Shown: piece by piece, positions 46,830 to 59,000 of the stretch
Position numbering within the stretch: the stretch's first letter is position 1
Layout: every line of letters starts with the position of its first letter
Source: Marchantia polymorpha subsp. ruderalis
Taxonomy: Eukaryota > Streptophyta > Marchantiopsida > Marchantiales > Marchantiaceae
Direction of reading: 5' to 3'
DNA length: 64,000 bases
NCBI GenBank assembly: GCA_037833965.1
Contig: AP031358.1
Location: 11,602,001-11,666,000, forward strand
The notes under the pieces: generated by a model
Told to the model about the DNA's origin: nothing
What the model saw: the letters and a program-made list of their open reading frames with translations, nothing else
Database searches by the model: none
Made by a program: the position numbers and the translations under genes

Positions 46830-47160
46830 GCAGCGAGTCGAATTTTCTTTGAATGTTAAATTGGCATCTTTCAGTGTCGTCAAGTTTGTATAGATGAGTG
46901 ATCCGAATGAGTTTATCATGTACACGAGCTGATATTCGTTTCAAATGAAAGATTTGTACTCTAGACTTGCTTTTGAGATCATTGTAATCTATCATAGCCA
47001 TGCTGTGGCTCGTACATCGACAGACTCGATGGACTTCGCAGACTGGGAGCTTCCAACTGTAGAGTCTCTTCGGCTTTGCAAATTGCAAGCCCTCTAAAAA
47101 GCTTATTCTTGTCTCAAAATTGGACTACGCAAATGTTGAGTGGCTCGAAGATGACGTTTG
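46830..47160. other. 3' flank of Bet v 1-like copy 6
   Basis: Short non-coding flank that should include the 3' UTR. Nothing else was seen. Confidence 0.4.
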
Positions 47161-49040
47161 TATGATATATATATATATATATATATATAAGAACTCTTGC
47201 AGTCTGACTTTGCAAGAGAGTAACTTTTAACACTCGCTTCCATTTTGCCACTTTATACTGAACTTGGAGATAAAGTTCTGTAGAGCTACACAAAATGGTA
47301 AATTATCTCAACTTATATGAACTCAATGGCTTTTAGAAATTGTGCTATTTTGGCAAATTTTTTGCAACTTTCCAGTCTATGGATTCAAATATATCGATAA
47401 ACATACATTTTACTTCAACAATTGAAGAAATGAAAGTTCAATTGTGGGCATCCTCCCATCTTTTCTTACAACAACGTTGGAAATTAAGAAGGTGAAGAAT
47501 ATCTCTTGATTTTGGGTAATTTATACCCATTGAAAGTACAGAGTTGTAATATTTTTGCAATAGAGATCTAGATTGTTTTTCAAATTTACTGCCATCTCAA
47601 TATGTTAGAAAATATTATGAATTTCAATAATGTACTGATTGAATTTAATGGTGTTCAAGAACATCAATAAACACATATATATTCAATCATTTATACTTTC
47701 TAAAATGTAATTATCACATCTACATAAAGTTCCTTCACTTCTTCAAAAGTATCGTCATTCCAAACCAATAAGATGTCAGATTTCTTTACCCAAAAATAAT
47801 TGCTAACAGGTTTTTAATGAAATATGTCATATACAAATAACACTTAAAAAAATATTTATTTCTAGAATTTAAACAATAATCGTTGCAAATTTTGAATATA
47901 AAATTCTAATAGTTGATTATGTATTTGAAATTACATGAAAGTATGCAAAATATTTGATGCATGAAAGGAAAAAGAAAATTTAGCGCACTGGATTAAAAAC
48001 AAGTGATGTTCAGAAAATATTTGTTTTTCTAAAATGTTTGATATTGTAATTTACACAAGAATTTAGTATATATTAATTGAAAGAGATTTAGAGATAACTT
48101 TTTTAATTCTTTCATCTTCTAGGTCTAAGTTTATGTGAACAAAATTTGCATTGCTGCAATTACTGCAATTGCTTTAGTATACCTCAAATAATATATAGTT
48201 AAAATTTTTTTTGAAATCATGCATCATATATGAAACTCATCTTTTAAGGATACATTAAAGAAATAATTTTTTAGATAATTTTTTTTTCATTCTAAAAATA
48301 TTAATATATATAAAATTTTCATGTTCATTTTTTCAAAGTTAATAATTTTTTTTATTGGTTTTGTCATTTAATATAGAACGTGTTCAATGATAGATGTTTA
48401 TCATTTTTATTAAGAAGAGAAATTATTAATCTCTTACTATTGGATATATGACATTAGTATTCATTCAAAAATTCTGTAATATTATCATAATTTTGGAAAA
48501 AAAATAATTTTATGTTTTAATTATCGCCGCTGAAATGGATTTACGCTGCACTTTCCGTGCCTATGGGATGTGCGTAAACACATTTCAATGGCTTAACGGG
48601 AAAAAGACCTGAAGTTTCGAACCCCTTGAAGCAAGAGGCCATATTTCTTTAATTTAACAGATATTTTTTTGCAAATTCTTGTCTGATAAATCTATTTTTT
48701 TCAATATTTTAATTGAAAATATTTTTCAAAATATTCTTACATTTAAATTATCCAATTTTTTTTGAAATATACACACGTATTTTTTTAAAAAATTTAACAG
48801 TTTTATTATTCTTCATCACTGGAAAATTCGACTTTATTTTAAAATCTATTAATATTTCCAGTAATAAAATGATACCAAACATAATATGTAGTGAATTTGG
48901 TCTCTTCAAAAGTTCTATTTATTATTACTTCTTAGTATACTTCTATTGGGTATTACCAAGAACTCATTTCAACTTACATAGTGCCACCAGCAAGAAAAGA
49001 ATTAGTTTAAAATGCGAGGACTAAAATGGACTTGTTATCC
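47161..49040. other. Long AT-rich island with TA run and GC-rich foldback
   Basis: The most extreme AT-rich tract in the window. It starts at a (TA)n run (about 47165-47190) and has no coding frame. In its middle, 48525-48650 is abruptly GC-richer and contains an imperfect inverted repeat: arms 48531-48546 and 48572-48587 match at 14 of 16 positions. This could be a decayed transposon with an internal insertion. Confidence 0.5.
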
Positions 49041-49166
49041 GGGAGATCCCGATACCCTATGCGTTCGAAGCTAGCATATGATCACTCGTAACAATCTCAT
49101 CAGAAGTCTCAGATTATGGCTGCACATCTGAGCTCGAATTTCCGTTATCAACCATGGAATGCAGAG

Positions 49167-49214
49167 TTGAGTTTAAGTAAGCCTACAAAAAGTTACTTGA
49201 GTTTAAGTAAGCCT
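49167..49214. repeat. Short direct repeat (18 bp, twice)
   Basis: 'ttgagtttaagtaagcct' occurs at 49167-49184 and 49197-49214. It is a minor local duplication. Confidence 0.85.
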
Positions 49215-49610
49215 TAACACCTTGCACTAGAGTGGAAGGTGTAAAGGTAAAGTAGACTGAGACAAGCGGGGACAATTGCTACAGGTAAATTGGCATCGTT
49301 GACATGTTCTTGACGACCACATTCTTAATCGTGGTAATTGAAACTAATCTGAACAGAGTCCATCAAAAAGGTCTCGGCCGGAGCGAGAGTCTGGGGCTCG
49401 CACGGGACCAAAGTCAATCTGCACAAGCGAAGATCGCGCTAAGACTCTGATCGTCGAGCCTGGAAGACTTCTACGTCTACGCCACCAAGTCAAACTTCAT
49501 ACCAGGGGAAATTTCGACACTTCACGTGATCAGGAATTCTGATTCACTGGGATCAGAAGTTTGTTTGTAAATCTCCTCCGAATCGATTGTGAACTGAACT
49601 TCCAGCTGAC

Positions 49611-49618
49611 TATATAGA
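49611..49618 (+). promoter_or_regulatory. TATA box for Bet v 1-like copy 7
   Basis: TATATAGA in the context 'gctgactatatagacag', 176 bp before the ATG at 49787. A TCTCTG/TCTC-rich simple repeat (about 49711-49744) lies in the predicted 5' UTR. Confidence 0.6.
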
Positions 49619-49786
49619 CAGACCCGAATCCTGCTCTCCTCAACCATCCACTGCACTCTCATTTAGCCAGCATTCGCATCCTTGAGCCTGTCATTAGATT
49701 CAGTCTGGTCTCTGTCTCTGTCTCTGTCTCCCTCTCGCTCTCTCCTAGTACACGTTTGAAGTTAGATTCCTGGGATACTTTCGAAG

Positions 49787-50574
49787 ATGCCTACATGTGA
49801 ACTTGAAATCGAGTTAGGAGTATCCGCATCCGCCATGTGGGCAGCCCTCAAGGATCAGAACACACTCTTCCCCAAGCTGATGCCGGGGGCCATTGCCAGC
49901 ATAGATATCGTGGAGGGCGATGGAGGCCCGGGATCTGTTCGCCTCGTCAAATTCGGACCAAGTAAGGTCCACTGAAGTGCATACTTTCTCATCCTCTTTG
50001 TGCGTGAGCTCGTAACTCGTCTTCGTGTTAAGGCGATCGTAGAAGTAGATAACGAGAACATCATGTCGCTTGTGACTGAAGTGTGAGGACTATGTGAGCA
50101 TCAAATTTGGGTTACTATGGGCACTCCCCTAGTATCGTCACCATGTTGTCTATCGAGCTGCATCAAGGCGAGCCTCTTTATTCCAGTTGTGAATGTCTGA
50201 GTAAGGAGCTAGGTTGAGATTCGAGTCACACTACGCTGAACTCACTTGCTCCCTCATTCTACGAATATTATATTGCACGTGCAGTGGTTCCAGATGGTGG
50301 ACATGTGAAGCAGCTGATCGTGAGCCTCGACGACGAAGGTTACTCGGCTGTATCAGAGGAGCTCGAAGGAGGGCACTTGACGCAATTCGGACTCACCAAG
50401 TGGATGCAGACCTTGAAGTTAATTCCATCGGGTGAGAACGCCTCAAAATTGCACATTTGTGCCGAATATGAGGGAGGCTCGGAGGAGAGCGTTGCTAAGT
50501 CAGGCGAAATCTCCTTACAGGGACTCAACACTGTATTTAAGGCAGTAGAGGGATATGTCAAATCCAGTGTCTAA
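49787..50574 (+). CDS. Bet v 1/PR-10-like protein, copy 7
   Basis: Exon 1 is 49787-49961 (175 nt) and exon 2 is 50285-50574 (290 nt, TAA at 50572-50574), with a 323-bp phase-1 GT-AG intron. The product has 154 residues. It starts MPTCELEIELGVSASAMW, with glycine loop GDGGPGSV, which matches the classical PR-10 GxGGxG motif best of all the copies. It continues VPDGGHVKQLIVSLD, EELEGGHL, KWMQTLKL, SGENASKLHI and a C-terminal helix ending VEGYVKSSV. It groups with inverted copy 5 by shared residues in exon 2. It has a clear TATA box and pyrimidine-rich 5' UTR. It is the last copy of the cluster and is probably functional. Confidence 0.92.
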
Positions 50575-53500
50575 TCGGTGAGTGACAGACTGGACTACGT
50601 CTCTCGTGGAAGCAAGCCTCTCAAGTATTTCAGTTCGTTTAGTTGGACAAATTATCCGATTTGGCTCTTCAAATCACAATTCAGAGCCTTCAGAACTTGT
50701 GTAAATAAAAACCGTGCGTGCTGAAGTCTCTTAATACAATCGATACCGAAAACTTTTTTCCTCGATGTTGCTGTGAGCGTATCCTCAATGGGGGTTTATG
50801 CGGATTTTCTAAGAAACGGGGAGATAAGATATCGAGTGAAAGATGTGAAAGATTAGTACTCTGGACAAATACTATCTGCGAAGAGCAATAAATAAAGTGA
50901 ATAGTTCAACATTGCACAGTGCATGATCGATTGTGGCTTCTTTCATGTCGACCTAAGAAGTGTAGTTCTGAGCAGCAATGCCCATCTTCGGAGGACGATT
51001 ACAACTGCTTCCATGTAGACTTCTGTGATTGGATTATTTTCTAAATTAGTTGTAATCCCCTGTCCTAAGAAATCATATCAGTTGTATGGCAGTTTTAGAT
51101 TGCATCGCATCCAATATCTGAGATTCGTCTGACTTATAGATTTGCCTTCCTACAAGGTCATTAGATCAACAGGATAAGGACGCAGAATCGATCCCCTTTC
51201 CCAATTGTTCTTATACCAGATTTTGATTTGTAATGTTCTAACTCATGGACTCGAGGAAATTTTACTCTGCCTCTAGCTATTTAGAACATTCTAGTGTAGC
51301 CAGAGAGTTCCTCTGGAACAATATCAACTATTTTGATGCGGACTGGTGAATGAATCTGCTATCTAAGTATAAACGCGAATCTGCTAAAATTTCGAACCAA
51401 ATTATCATGAACTTTCCAGCTGGACTTATATTAAAACATTGATAATTTATATTATAAAACTTATACTATATAGATTCTAGCAAGAATCAATAGTTTGACC
51501 AACTCCGATGCTATGAGTGGCGCTGTCATGAGGAAGGTGAATAGTAGTAAACAATGCAATTCGAAATTCGTGGTAAACAATGACTAAAGTTAGTGCATTA
51601 GGAAGGGCAGATCGAAGGTACAGACTATTGAGAAATGACGTTTCTTCATCAGATACATGTCGTGTAGATACAGGACGTAGTTTATACTGACATAGATTCG
51701 ATTCTTAAGGCCGAACGCAGCTGAACATTTCGGCCGAACTGCTGTGTTGAAATCCAGACGTTCCATCTTATGATTGTTAGTTCTTCGAGCTCATAGAGCT
51801 CGAGAAAGTAGTCAGGCTTTGCTAAGAGTTTGAACAGTACTTATACTATTGCGTCCGCAAGTCAAACACATTTCACTTTTCCGAGTTTTGATAGTAACCT
51901 CTTCCTACGGCGAAATTTCTTATAATGCTTACAGATTACCAAATGTACATAATGCCATAGTTGCAGGTAACTTATGGCAATGCTCAAGAAAAATGGTGAA
52001 ACTTAAGTCAGTTATGGATCAACACTTTGTTATCCCGCTGACTTCCCTGTCACCATTCCTGAAAGTAAGGGGCAGACGCAAGATTGCAGATGGCTAGCAC
52101 GAAAAGAGACTTGTAATCACTGTACTGATGACTCACAAAAGTATTCGACAGAGAAAAAGGTAAGGAGGTCGAATTTTATCATAATACTTTCTTATGACAC
52201 TTACCTCCGGCAGTCAGACATATGGGGATCACGTTGTGTTCTGTTGGTACGGAATTTTGTTCTTTACTTAACCCGAAGCCTGAGGTCTCTGAAATGGTTT
52301 TGTGGCCGTATTTGACGTTTCATCCAATCCATAATCTCAGCTACGCACTCTGAAGTAGATACTGTTTTGCCGAATATTGTATAACTCTTTACGAAACTAG
52401 ACAAATTGTTCCTTTCAGTGGCGGATCGATTGAAGCCCTACAGTCTGCCCTGACTGTTGGAATCCACGTTGAATGTTAAGGAGTATATAGCTCCATTGAC
52501 TTTTATACTATGATCACATTTCATGTACTTCGAAATCAATTATATAATCGATTACTTCAACGCTGGTTATTACATGTAAAAACTCCAGAAGAATAAAATC
52601 AGCTGCGTTCGTATCTTGCCAGCTGTGAATGGATGCATAACGCTGGCTGCGGGTTTCACAGTGGCGTCCGCTAACTGTCAGAAAAACATGGTCCGGTCCG
52701 TACATGTTAGTGCACCTCAAGGTCATATTATGCAGAGTAGCATTATTCCTGCCGCTACTGATGTAAATGCCTCATCTGGACACTGGAACGTGCAAGGCTG
52801 TTCATTGCATTAACCTAATGGGAACCATTGAAAACCAGTTTCTGATTCTCGACATTGTCTGGTCCAATCTCCTGGACCAATTTCTTTTATTAAAAGTATG
52901 CAATGTCGAGCCCAAAGAGTGGATCATGTGCTCAGAAAAACAATTTCTATAACCACTCCTACTGAACATCGATCTTCGCATAACCCTTCGTGGAAAGACA
53001 AATTTTTAAAACCAAGATGCTTTCCAAAGTAGGAAATTATTTATTTTTAGGTCCACTGTTGGCCTCGTGAACTTTGCAAAGGCTAAAATAAATAGTCTCC
53101 TTCATCTTTGGTGCTGATGAGTGGAATTGTGTGATCATTGGACAAGACCTCCCATTTGCCACCGAGGAACTCGCCGTGCATAGCTTATTCAAGTCAATGA
53201 GATCCGATCCAGCAGAAGCTGTCGTGGCTGGCAGACCGGTCTGTGGTCACCTAGAAGCGAATGCTGTTGGGAACTGGTATTAGAAGGTCCTGGATTAGAA
53301 GTACAGATTTTCCAGCCGCACTTCAGGCAAGTGTTAGTGTTCATTCTATAAACAGGTCAATGTAAACTCCATAGGCCTGCATATATGGACCTGGTTGCCT
53401 GGCGAAATGTAAATAATGATTGTAATCATCTATTAAACACTTCTGGTAACCTATCTAATACACTGTAATTGTACCTCGTTATAGCCACCAATGCCACATT

Positions 53501-54578
53501 GGCCATGTACTCTTGATATCTGCTTTTAGAAGTCTGACAAGGACATGTGATAACGAAGGACATTCAAAATAGTATTCGTTATATTTCACTAGAAGACTTT
53601 TTAGTTTCACAGGCAAGCGGTTGAAAAAAGGGTGACGGTTTTGACTTTGGCTACAACATTTTTTTGTTTGGATCATGTTAATACAGGATTGAGACCAGCT
53701 GGCTCAATAGAAGCAATATATCAAGTTAAGAACAAGCTATAGAGCATGAGTAAACAAATGACGTAGAACTAAGAACCACTACCTCAGTCTGCGAGGTCGT
53801 TGAGGATACCTTTTCCTTTTTCTTGAAATTAGCTTCCTAAACTTACATGGTATGATTAGCGAATTACCCATGTTTTATTATAAAAGTTCACCGATTCTAT
53901 TTTCTCAACTAACCAGTACACAAGACAAAAATTAATTTTTCTCTAAATGTCTGTTAGAGCTTGATCAAACACAACTTCTACAATGACATCGGAATATTTC
54001 CCTTGTTTATGAGAATTCACCTTTAGTAACATCTTTGGCTTGTAACAACTCATGTGATTAGTCTCAAGCCCAAAACATTGGGCTTGAATAGACGGAGCAG
54101 AAACGATGATCTTTAGCGATGACTTGAACGTCGCCAGTGCTCGGAACAGGGGCAAGTGAGAGAGTCACAGGGTACAGTGGATGGAATTCCGGGGATAATA
54201 AGACAACTGCCCGTTCACCTTCCAACGCGTATCGAGTTTGACCTTCTACTCCATGAGGTGCTTGGACTCTGGACTCCACTTTCTCACCAATCCTCAGGAG
54301 AGCAATGTTGGTAAGAGTAAGCTTGATTTCGTATATTCAGTCACCACTTTTGACATTGATAATGATTGCAGGATCTAGGACAGTATCGAAACTACAGAAC
54401 AGGAAGCTGATGATACTTATAAGAGAACTTCGAACCGCAGGCCCCAGTGTAATTCGAACTCTCTGCTTATGACGTCAAGGCTCTGATCGGTTGAGTTTGA
54501 GAGTTTGAGAGTTTGAGAATTGAGACCAAGAACTTTGACAGGGTTGTGAAGTGGACCGCGGATTCTGAAGTTAAGGCT
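50575..54578. other. Intergenic, no recognisable gene
   Basis: No credible gene. A frame open at 52616-52813 (Cys-containing, ending HWNVQGCSLH) lacks an ATG at its start and is not recognised; it might be an isolated exon. Other frames are short shadows. Confidence 0.45.
54493..54518. repeat. (GAGTTT)n simple repeat
   Basis: About three to four units of 'gagttt' with one-base slips, about 95 bp upstream of the candidate secreted-protein start. Confidence 0.7.
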
Positions 54579-54606
54579 AAGCAGCTCACGTGATCGTGAG
54601 CTGCTT
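54579..54606. promoter_or_regulatory. Perfect 12-bp hairpin containing a G-box
   Basis: Arms aagcagctcacg (54579-54590) and cgtgagctgctt (54595-54606) pair exactly around the loop TGAT. CACGTG (54587-54592), the plant G-box bound by bHLH and bZIP factors, spans the first arm and loop. The structure ends 6 bases before the ATG at 54613. It could be a 5'-UTR hairpin affecting translation, a DNA-level regulatory site, or chance. Confidence 0.6.
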
Positions 54607-54612
54607 TCGAAT

Positions 54613-56064
54613 ATGTCGTCAAATCTCGTGTTCCTGCTTTTTGTGTCAGTGCTCCTCAGCTTCCAGCTTTTGTGCTGCTGCTCTTCCCGACCGCTGGTCT
54701 CTACACCAGGTTTATTCTTCAGTCATTCGATTCCTTCGTCTGAGGGGAATTCGACATAAGTTCTTCTTTTCTTGCATTATAATTGTGCAGCCGTTGTGAA
54801 TGACTCAGCTATAGAGCTTCTACCGATCGTTCTAGAAGGGGAAGAAGTTATTCGGGTTAGGTTTGTGAGATCGAATTGGCGTGAATTGACATAGAGCTTG
54901 AATATACTTTCAGAGCGCATGGAATGTGTTTCCTACTTCTCTTTCTCATATTGATACCCTACATGACGTCCTGTTATGATAGATTCCAGCGTGAGAATAA
55001 TCGGAAGTAAATATATGTAAGCACAACATCAGATTTTTATGAAGATCCAAAACTCACTGTGGTTGGACCTCCACTGTCCGGCAGATGTTTCTTCTCACCT
55101 ACAGTATTTGGATTCGAAACTCGAGCCTACAGAGGTTATGAGGTATAAAATCATTTTCTACTGATATCAGTTTCGAATATGCGTGCGGAATGATGTAGAG
55201 CCTTGTTATTTGGTTTTGAGTTTTTCATTTCTACATCTGGTTAGCGCCGAACGTAAAGTTGTGAGTTTGGACATGCAAAATACCAGCATACGGATTAATC
55301 ACTCCAAATGAAATACTGGATAACCATAATTGCTTGATTTGCAGCTCGTCGCCGCCTACGGAATTTGATGATCACGGAGACGAAGGTGAGGCATTCTTTC
55401 CTCAGAAGTTCATTCCATACAGGAGAGATAAATTACGGTTTTCTCAAGCACGGGAGTCAGCTGATCTGGAACATTGTAATTTCTCAGATCGACTGGCATC
55501 GAGAAAATAATGCTTGAATCTGGGCACAATTGCAGCACTTTAGATTACTATCAATTGCAGTCTGAAGGCACATCGTGAATCGAGTACTAGTGGCCACCTT
55601 GACGGTAATTTGTCTACACAAAGGAGGCGTGTTCTCATTTTGTCTTTTCTATTACTCTTATTCATGCGCGTAGGTACAGAACTGAACACGGTATTGCAAA
55701 AGTCCGAAAGGGATGAAGAATCTCAACAAATTTCGAACACGAAGGTACGTTTCTGGACTCTGGGAAAGAGCCACATCGTCGGTCAGCCTGCAATGGAAAT
55801 TGGAAATTTCTTCAGACTCAATGATGTATCTCCTATCTTTGACTGATGAGAGTTGCACTTCGTTTGTTTGTTTGACAGTCAGGAGATTGTGAAGATGATA
55901 CCTATTATACACCTGCTGCCCTACCAGAGCATTCGGAATCTCCCCAAATCCGCAGACATTTCGTAGATTTATCACTTCGTCGTAGCAGACTACTTCAGAG
56001 AGCCAATCCTGGTAAAAATCCACGTCCATCGAGAGGGCCAGTACGTCCAGGGAAAACTGGCTGA
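54613..56064 (+). CDS. Candidate secreted small protein/peptide precursor, five exons
   Basis: The gene model is mine, built from in-frame GT-AG junctions: exons 54613-54709, 54791-54860, 55345-55385, 55680-55744 and 55879-56064 (TGA at 56062-56064), giving about 152 residues. Exon 1 encodes a strong signal peptide (MSSNLVFLLFVSVLLSFQLL, then CCCSSRPLVS). Exons 2-4 are acidic (LEGEEVIRV, FDDHGDE, SERDEESQQ). Exon 5 begins SGDCEDDTYYTPAALPEH and ends basic and proline-rich: RRSRLLQRANPGKNPRPSR then GPVRPGKTG. Signal peptide, acidic pro-region and basic C-terminal part are the layout of plant secreted peptide precursors. The tail does not match CLE, CEP, IDA, PSK, RGF or RALF motifs as I know them. 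Exon boundaries are uncertain: if exon 1 is not spliced it stops after 48 codons. No function is assigned. Confidence 0.4.
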
Positions 56065-59000
56065 CCTGACTTCGTCCATCTTTCACGATGTTTTTTACCC
56101 ATCCCAGCAATATTTGTAAGAACCTCCCCTACACTGCTGCTATACCTGTTGATGTCGAACCTTCACACCTTCCTGCCACGGGGTGCATGAGGATTATGAT
56201 GAAAAAGAAAACGAAAACGAAAAATCGCAATAGAGAGAATTCAACTTCCGCTTACTTTTGATACCCCGGAACTTATGTGCCCACAAGCTTCCTTTGGATT
56301 GTTACGTACTTGTAGAAAAAGATTAAAGAATCTGGTGAAGCATGCAGTAGCTGATTGTTACCTTTCCTACTGGATACTTCTGGATTCTAACCATACCACG
56401 GCAACTCAGTCGCCACGGAGTTGAGTGGGTGTACAGCACTACCAAGAGTAGCTGCAAACGTGAAGTTTTGACCTTGTATCGTATGAATGTAAACTGCCAG
56501 TCGCTATTGTAGAGACATAGTTTGAGCTTGAGTAGGAGATTCAGGTTAGAGATGTCGATCCATAGAGTAGCGAGTAGATTCTTACGTCCCGTCACAGTCA
56601 CAGAATGCATGTCGAAATGTATCTGTCTATTGTACAATTGAATTCCAATCAGCTGAGTGATTTACGTCTGACATGACTTCCAAATATACGGACAAACTGT
56701 AGCGTTTCTGAGACCCCAAATTGAAACGTCGAACCTGCTCCATCGATCAGCACACGTGGAGCCATCCCGTGTCCGGCGATGCTCCTCTTGATGCTAGTGG
56801 TAACAGGTGGGAGTTTCTTGGGATGAAGTTGCATGTTGGATCACAGCTTGCGTCAAGTGTCGAGGACGGGTCTCCCACGATGTACTAAAATATAATGAAA
56901 ATCGTGAGGGCATCACGAGAGCATGATGTACACAACGTAAAATTCGAGAGTCAGATCAAAAATCTTCACATGCTATTGTTTTTTGTATTCACCTTATGTT
57001 ATTCATCATCACCTCATAGCGAACAAGCTCAGTCCATATCAGAGTTTGCATATCCATTGCATTAGCGATCTTCTCCTACTAAAACTTGCTAGGCTCAATC
57101 ACTCCACTGGACCAAATAAATAGCACCTCATTGTATTTTTATCTTGGGTGGTGTATATAAGTTTGGCTATCATAACTCAACGTTATCTTATCATTTTCAA
57201 TATACATCTTAGGTTTTAGACTTCAAGTCCAAACTTGGTCCTCCATTGCCTCCTCTCTTACAGTGTACTCTGTTTCTATTGAACCTCACTTGAGGGAAAA
57301 TTAGATCTCTAGCTGATATATCCACCAGCCATCATAAACAGAAATGACTTGCTTCGTTGTTGGCTATTCAAAATCTTGCATTTTCTGCATTAACATATCG
57401 CTTTACACTTTCTCATTCACCTTTCAAAACAATGGCCAAAATATCTAAGATACCTCTCAAATGATAACATAACACTTTGATGCAGATAACATTAAATATC
57501 GCTTGTCATACCACTTTGAATCGAGATGAACTGAGCACACTTTCACTGAGATGACTACAACATTCTTATAAGACATCTTGAACTATAATTATAGATGCAG
57601 ATTAGAATGTAATGCAACAGTGTGAATATAGACTGTAAATCCACATCTTCAAGAAATCTCGTTTTCGATTTTCCCTCATTTGTTACTTCAACTTACTTTT
57701 GATCAATGTAAGTTCAAACATTCACCTCGAGGAGATTTAGGTATTTCAGAATTTACATAAATTAAGCTTTACACAATTTCAAAAAGTGTCACAACCGATC
57801 AAATAATTTTAATAAGATGAACAAATACTAAAATCATTATTAGCTATATAAAAATCAAAATCATGATTTTTATAGAGAAAATTATGTTACTTAATACTTA
57901 ACTAAGTTTCTTATTAAATTTCAAACATCACGCCTAAAAGCTGAAAAAGACAAGACAACGAAACATACATAACATATATACAAAACATGGAGCTGAATAA
58001 CCTGAAACAAATAAACAGCGATAAGCATATCAAAAAAATGTTGAAAGTTACAAGAGCACAACGAATGTATAAATCAAATCAAGAGCAAGAAATTAATCTA
58101 TCATAATCATTTTAGATTATTATATCGCATAATAATCTAAAGACAACAAAAATCTTGCTTATTATTTTTCTGTACAAACTATGTTCACATTTTCTTAATC
58201 TTATTTTGAAAAATATAGCTCACTTTGACTTGATAACGTGATCTACAATTTCATAAGAAATTAATACTCAAAAGAAGATTCAAAGTCATACTTATTGAAT
58301 ACTTCTTTCTCAAGAGTACGCAAAAAAAGAAGCAAAACTTTACATACATCAAAAACTTTGTAATATTTCTCGCCTGGTGTGCGCTAAGTTTGTGTTTCCA
58401 TGGCTTTCCGCCGTAGTTTGATTTTCAGAGATTTCTAGATCTTGCGAACTAGCCTCGCGGGTTTTGACAGAGGTCGCACTCTTGGCAACAAGTCGTGTGG
58501 AGCGACACAGTGGCACTTGGATGCGGGTCGGCCACTTGTCCATCTGGTGTCTTGTTCGTCGTTTGCAGCTACGACCCCAGGGAAACGTTGACGGTCAGCT
58601 TGCTTACTAGACTTCCTCTACGAATAGCTGCGGCCGTCGAGCGACTCCGAGTTTCATCTTAGCTGAAGTGGTGGGCATATAGTAATCTCAGCACATGTAC
58701 ATCAGTGGACGATTATCGAAGGCAGATTAGGGAGGGGCAGGGATGAGAAATTCATAGGAGGGCACCCCATCGCTCCCTGCCGTGAGGATGACAGAGAATG
58801 TAGTGGGAATCGTGTTTCAGAATACAGCGCATTGTAAATGCTTCTACGCTGGCATAGTACCAACTGATATACTGTAGATGAGATTTTAAGTTGGGATAAA
58901 CTAGTACAACCACTTTTAAGCAGAACTCGAATTCCTGGTAGGGCATCCTGGTGGTAACTTGTTATCAGTCATTGCGAGTAGCTTGAGGCTAGGAAAGAGC

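Noticed and set aside
48600..48640. Possible tRNA T-arm ('gtttcgaacccc')
   Set aside because: No matching acceptor, D or anticodon arms at the right spacing on either strand.
55658..56110. 150-codon minus-strand frame
   Set aside because: No ATG-led motif or domain; it overlaps the proposed exons of the secreted-protein gene on the other strand, whose signal peptide and junctions are better support.
56649..56834. Minus frame containing RVLIDGAGSTFQFG, slightly like a retroelement aspartic protease
   Set aside because: Only a loose resemblance (the usual LxDxGA/S-T pattern is not kept) and no flanking gag or reverse transcriptase was seen.
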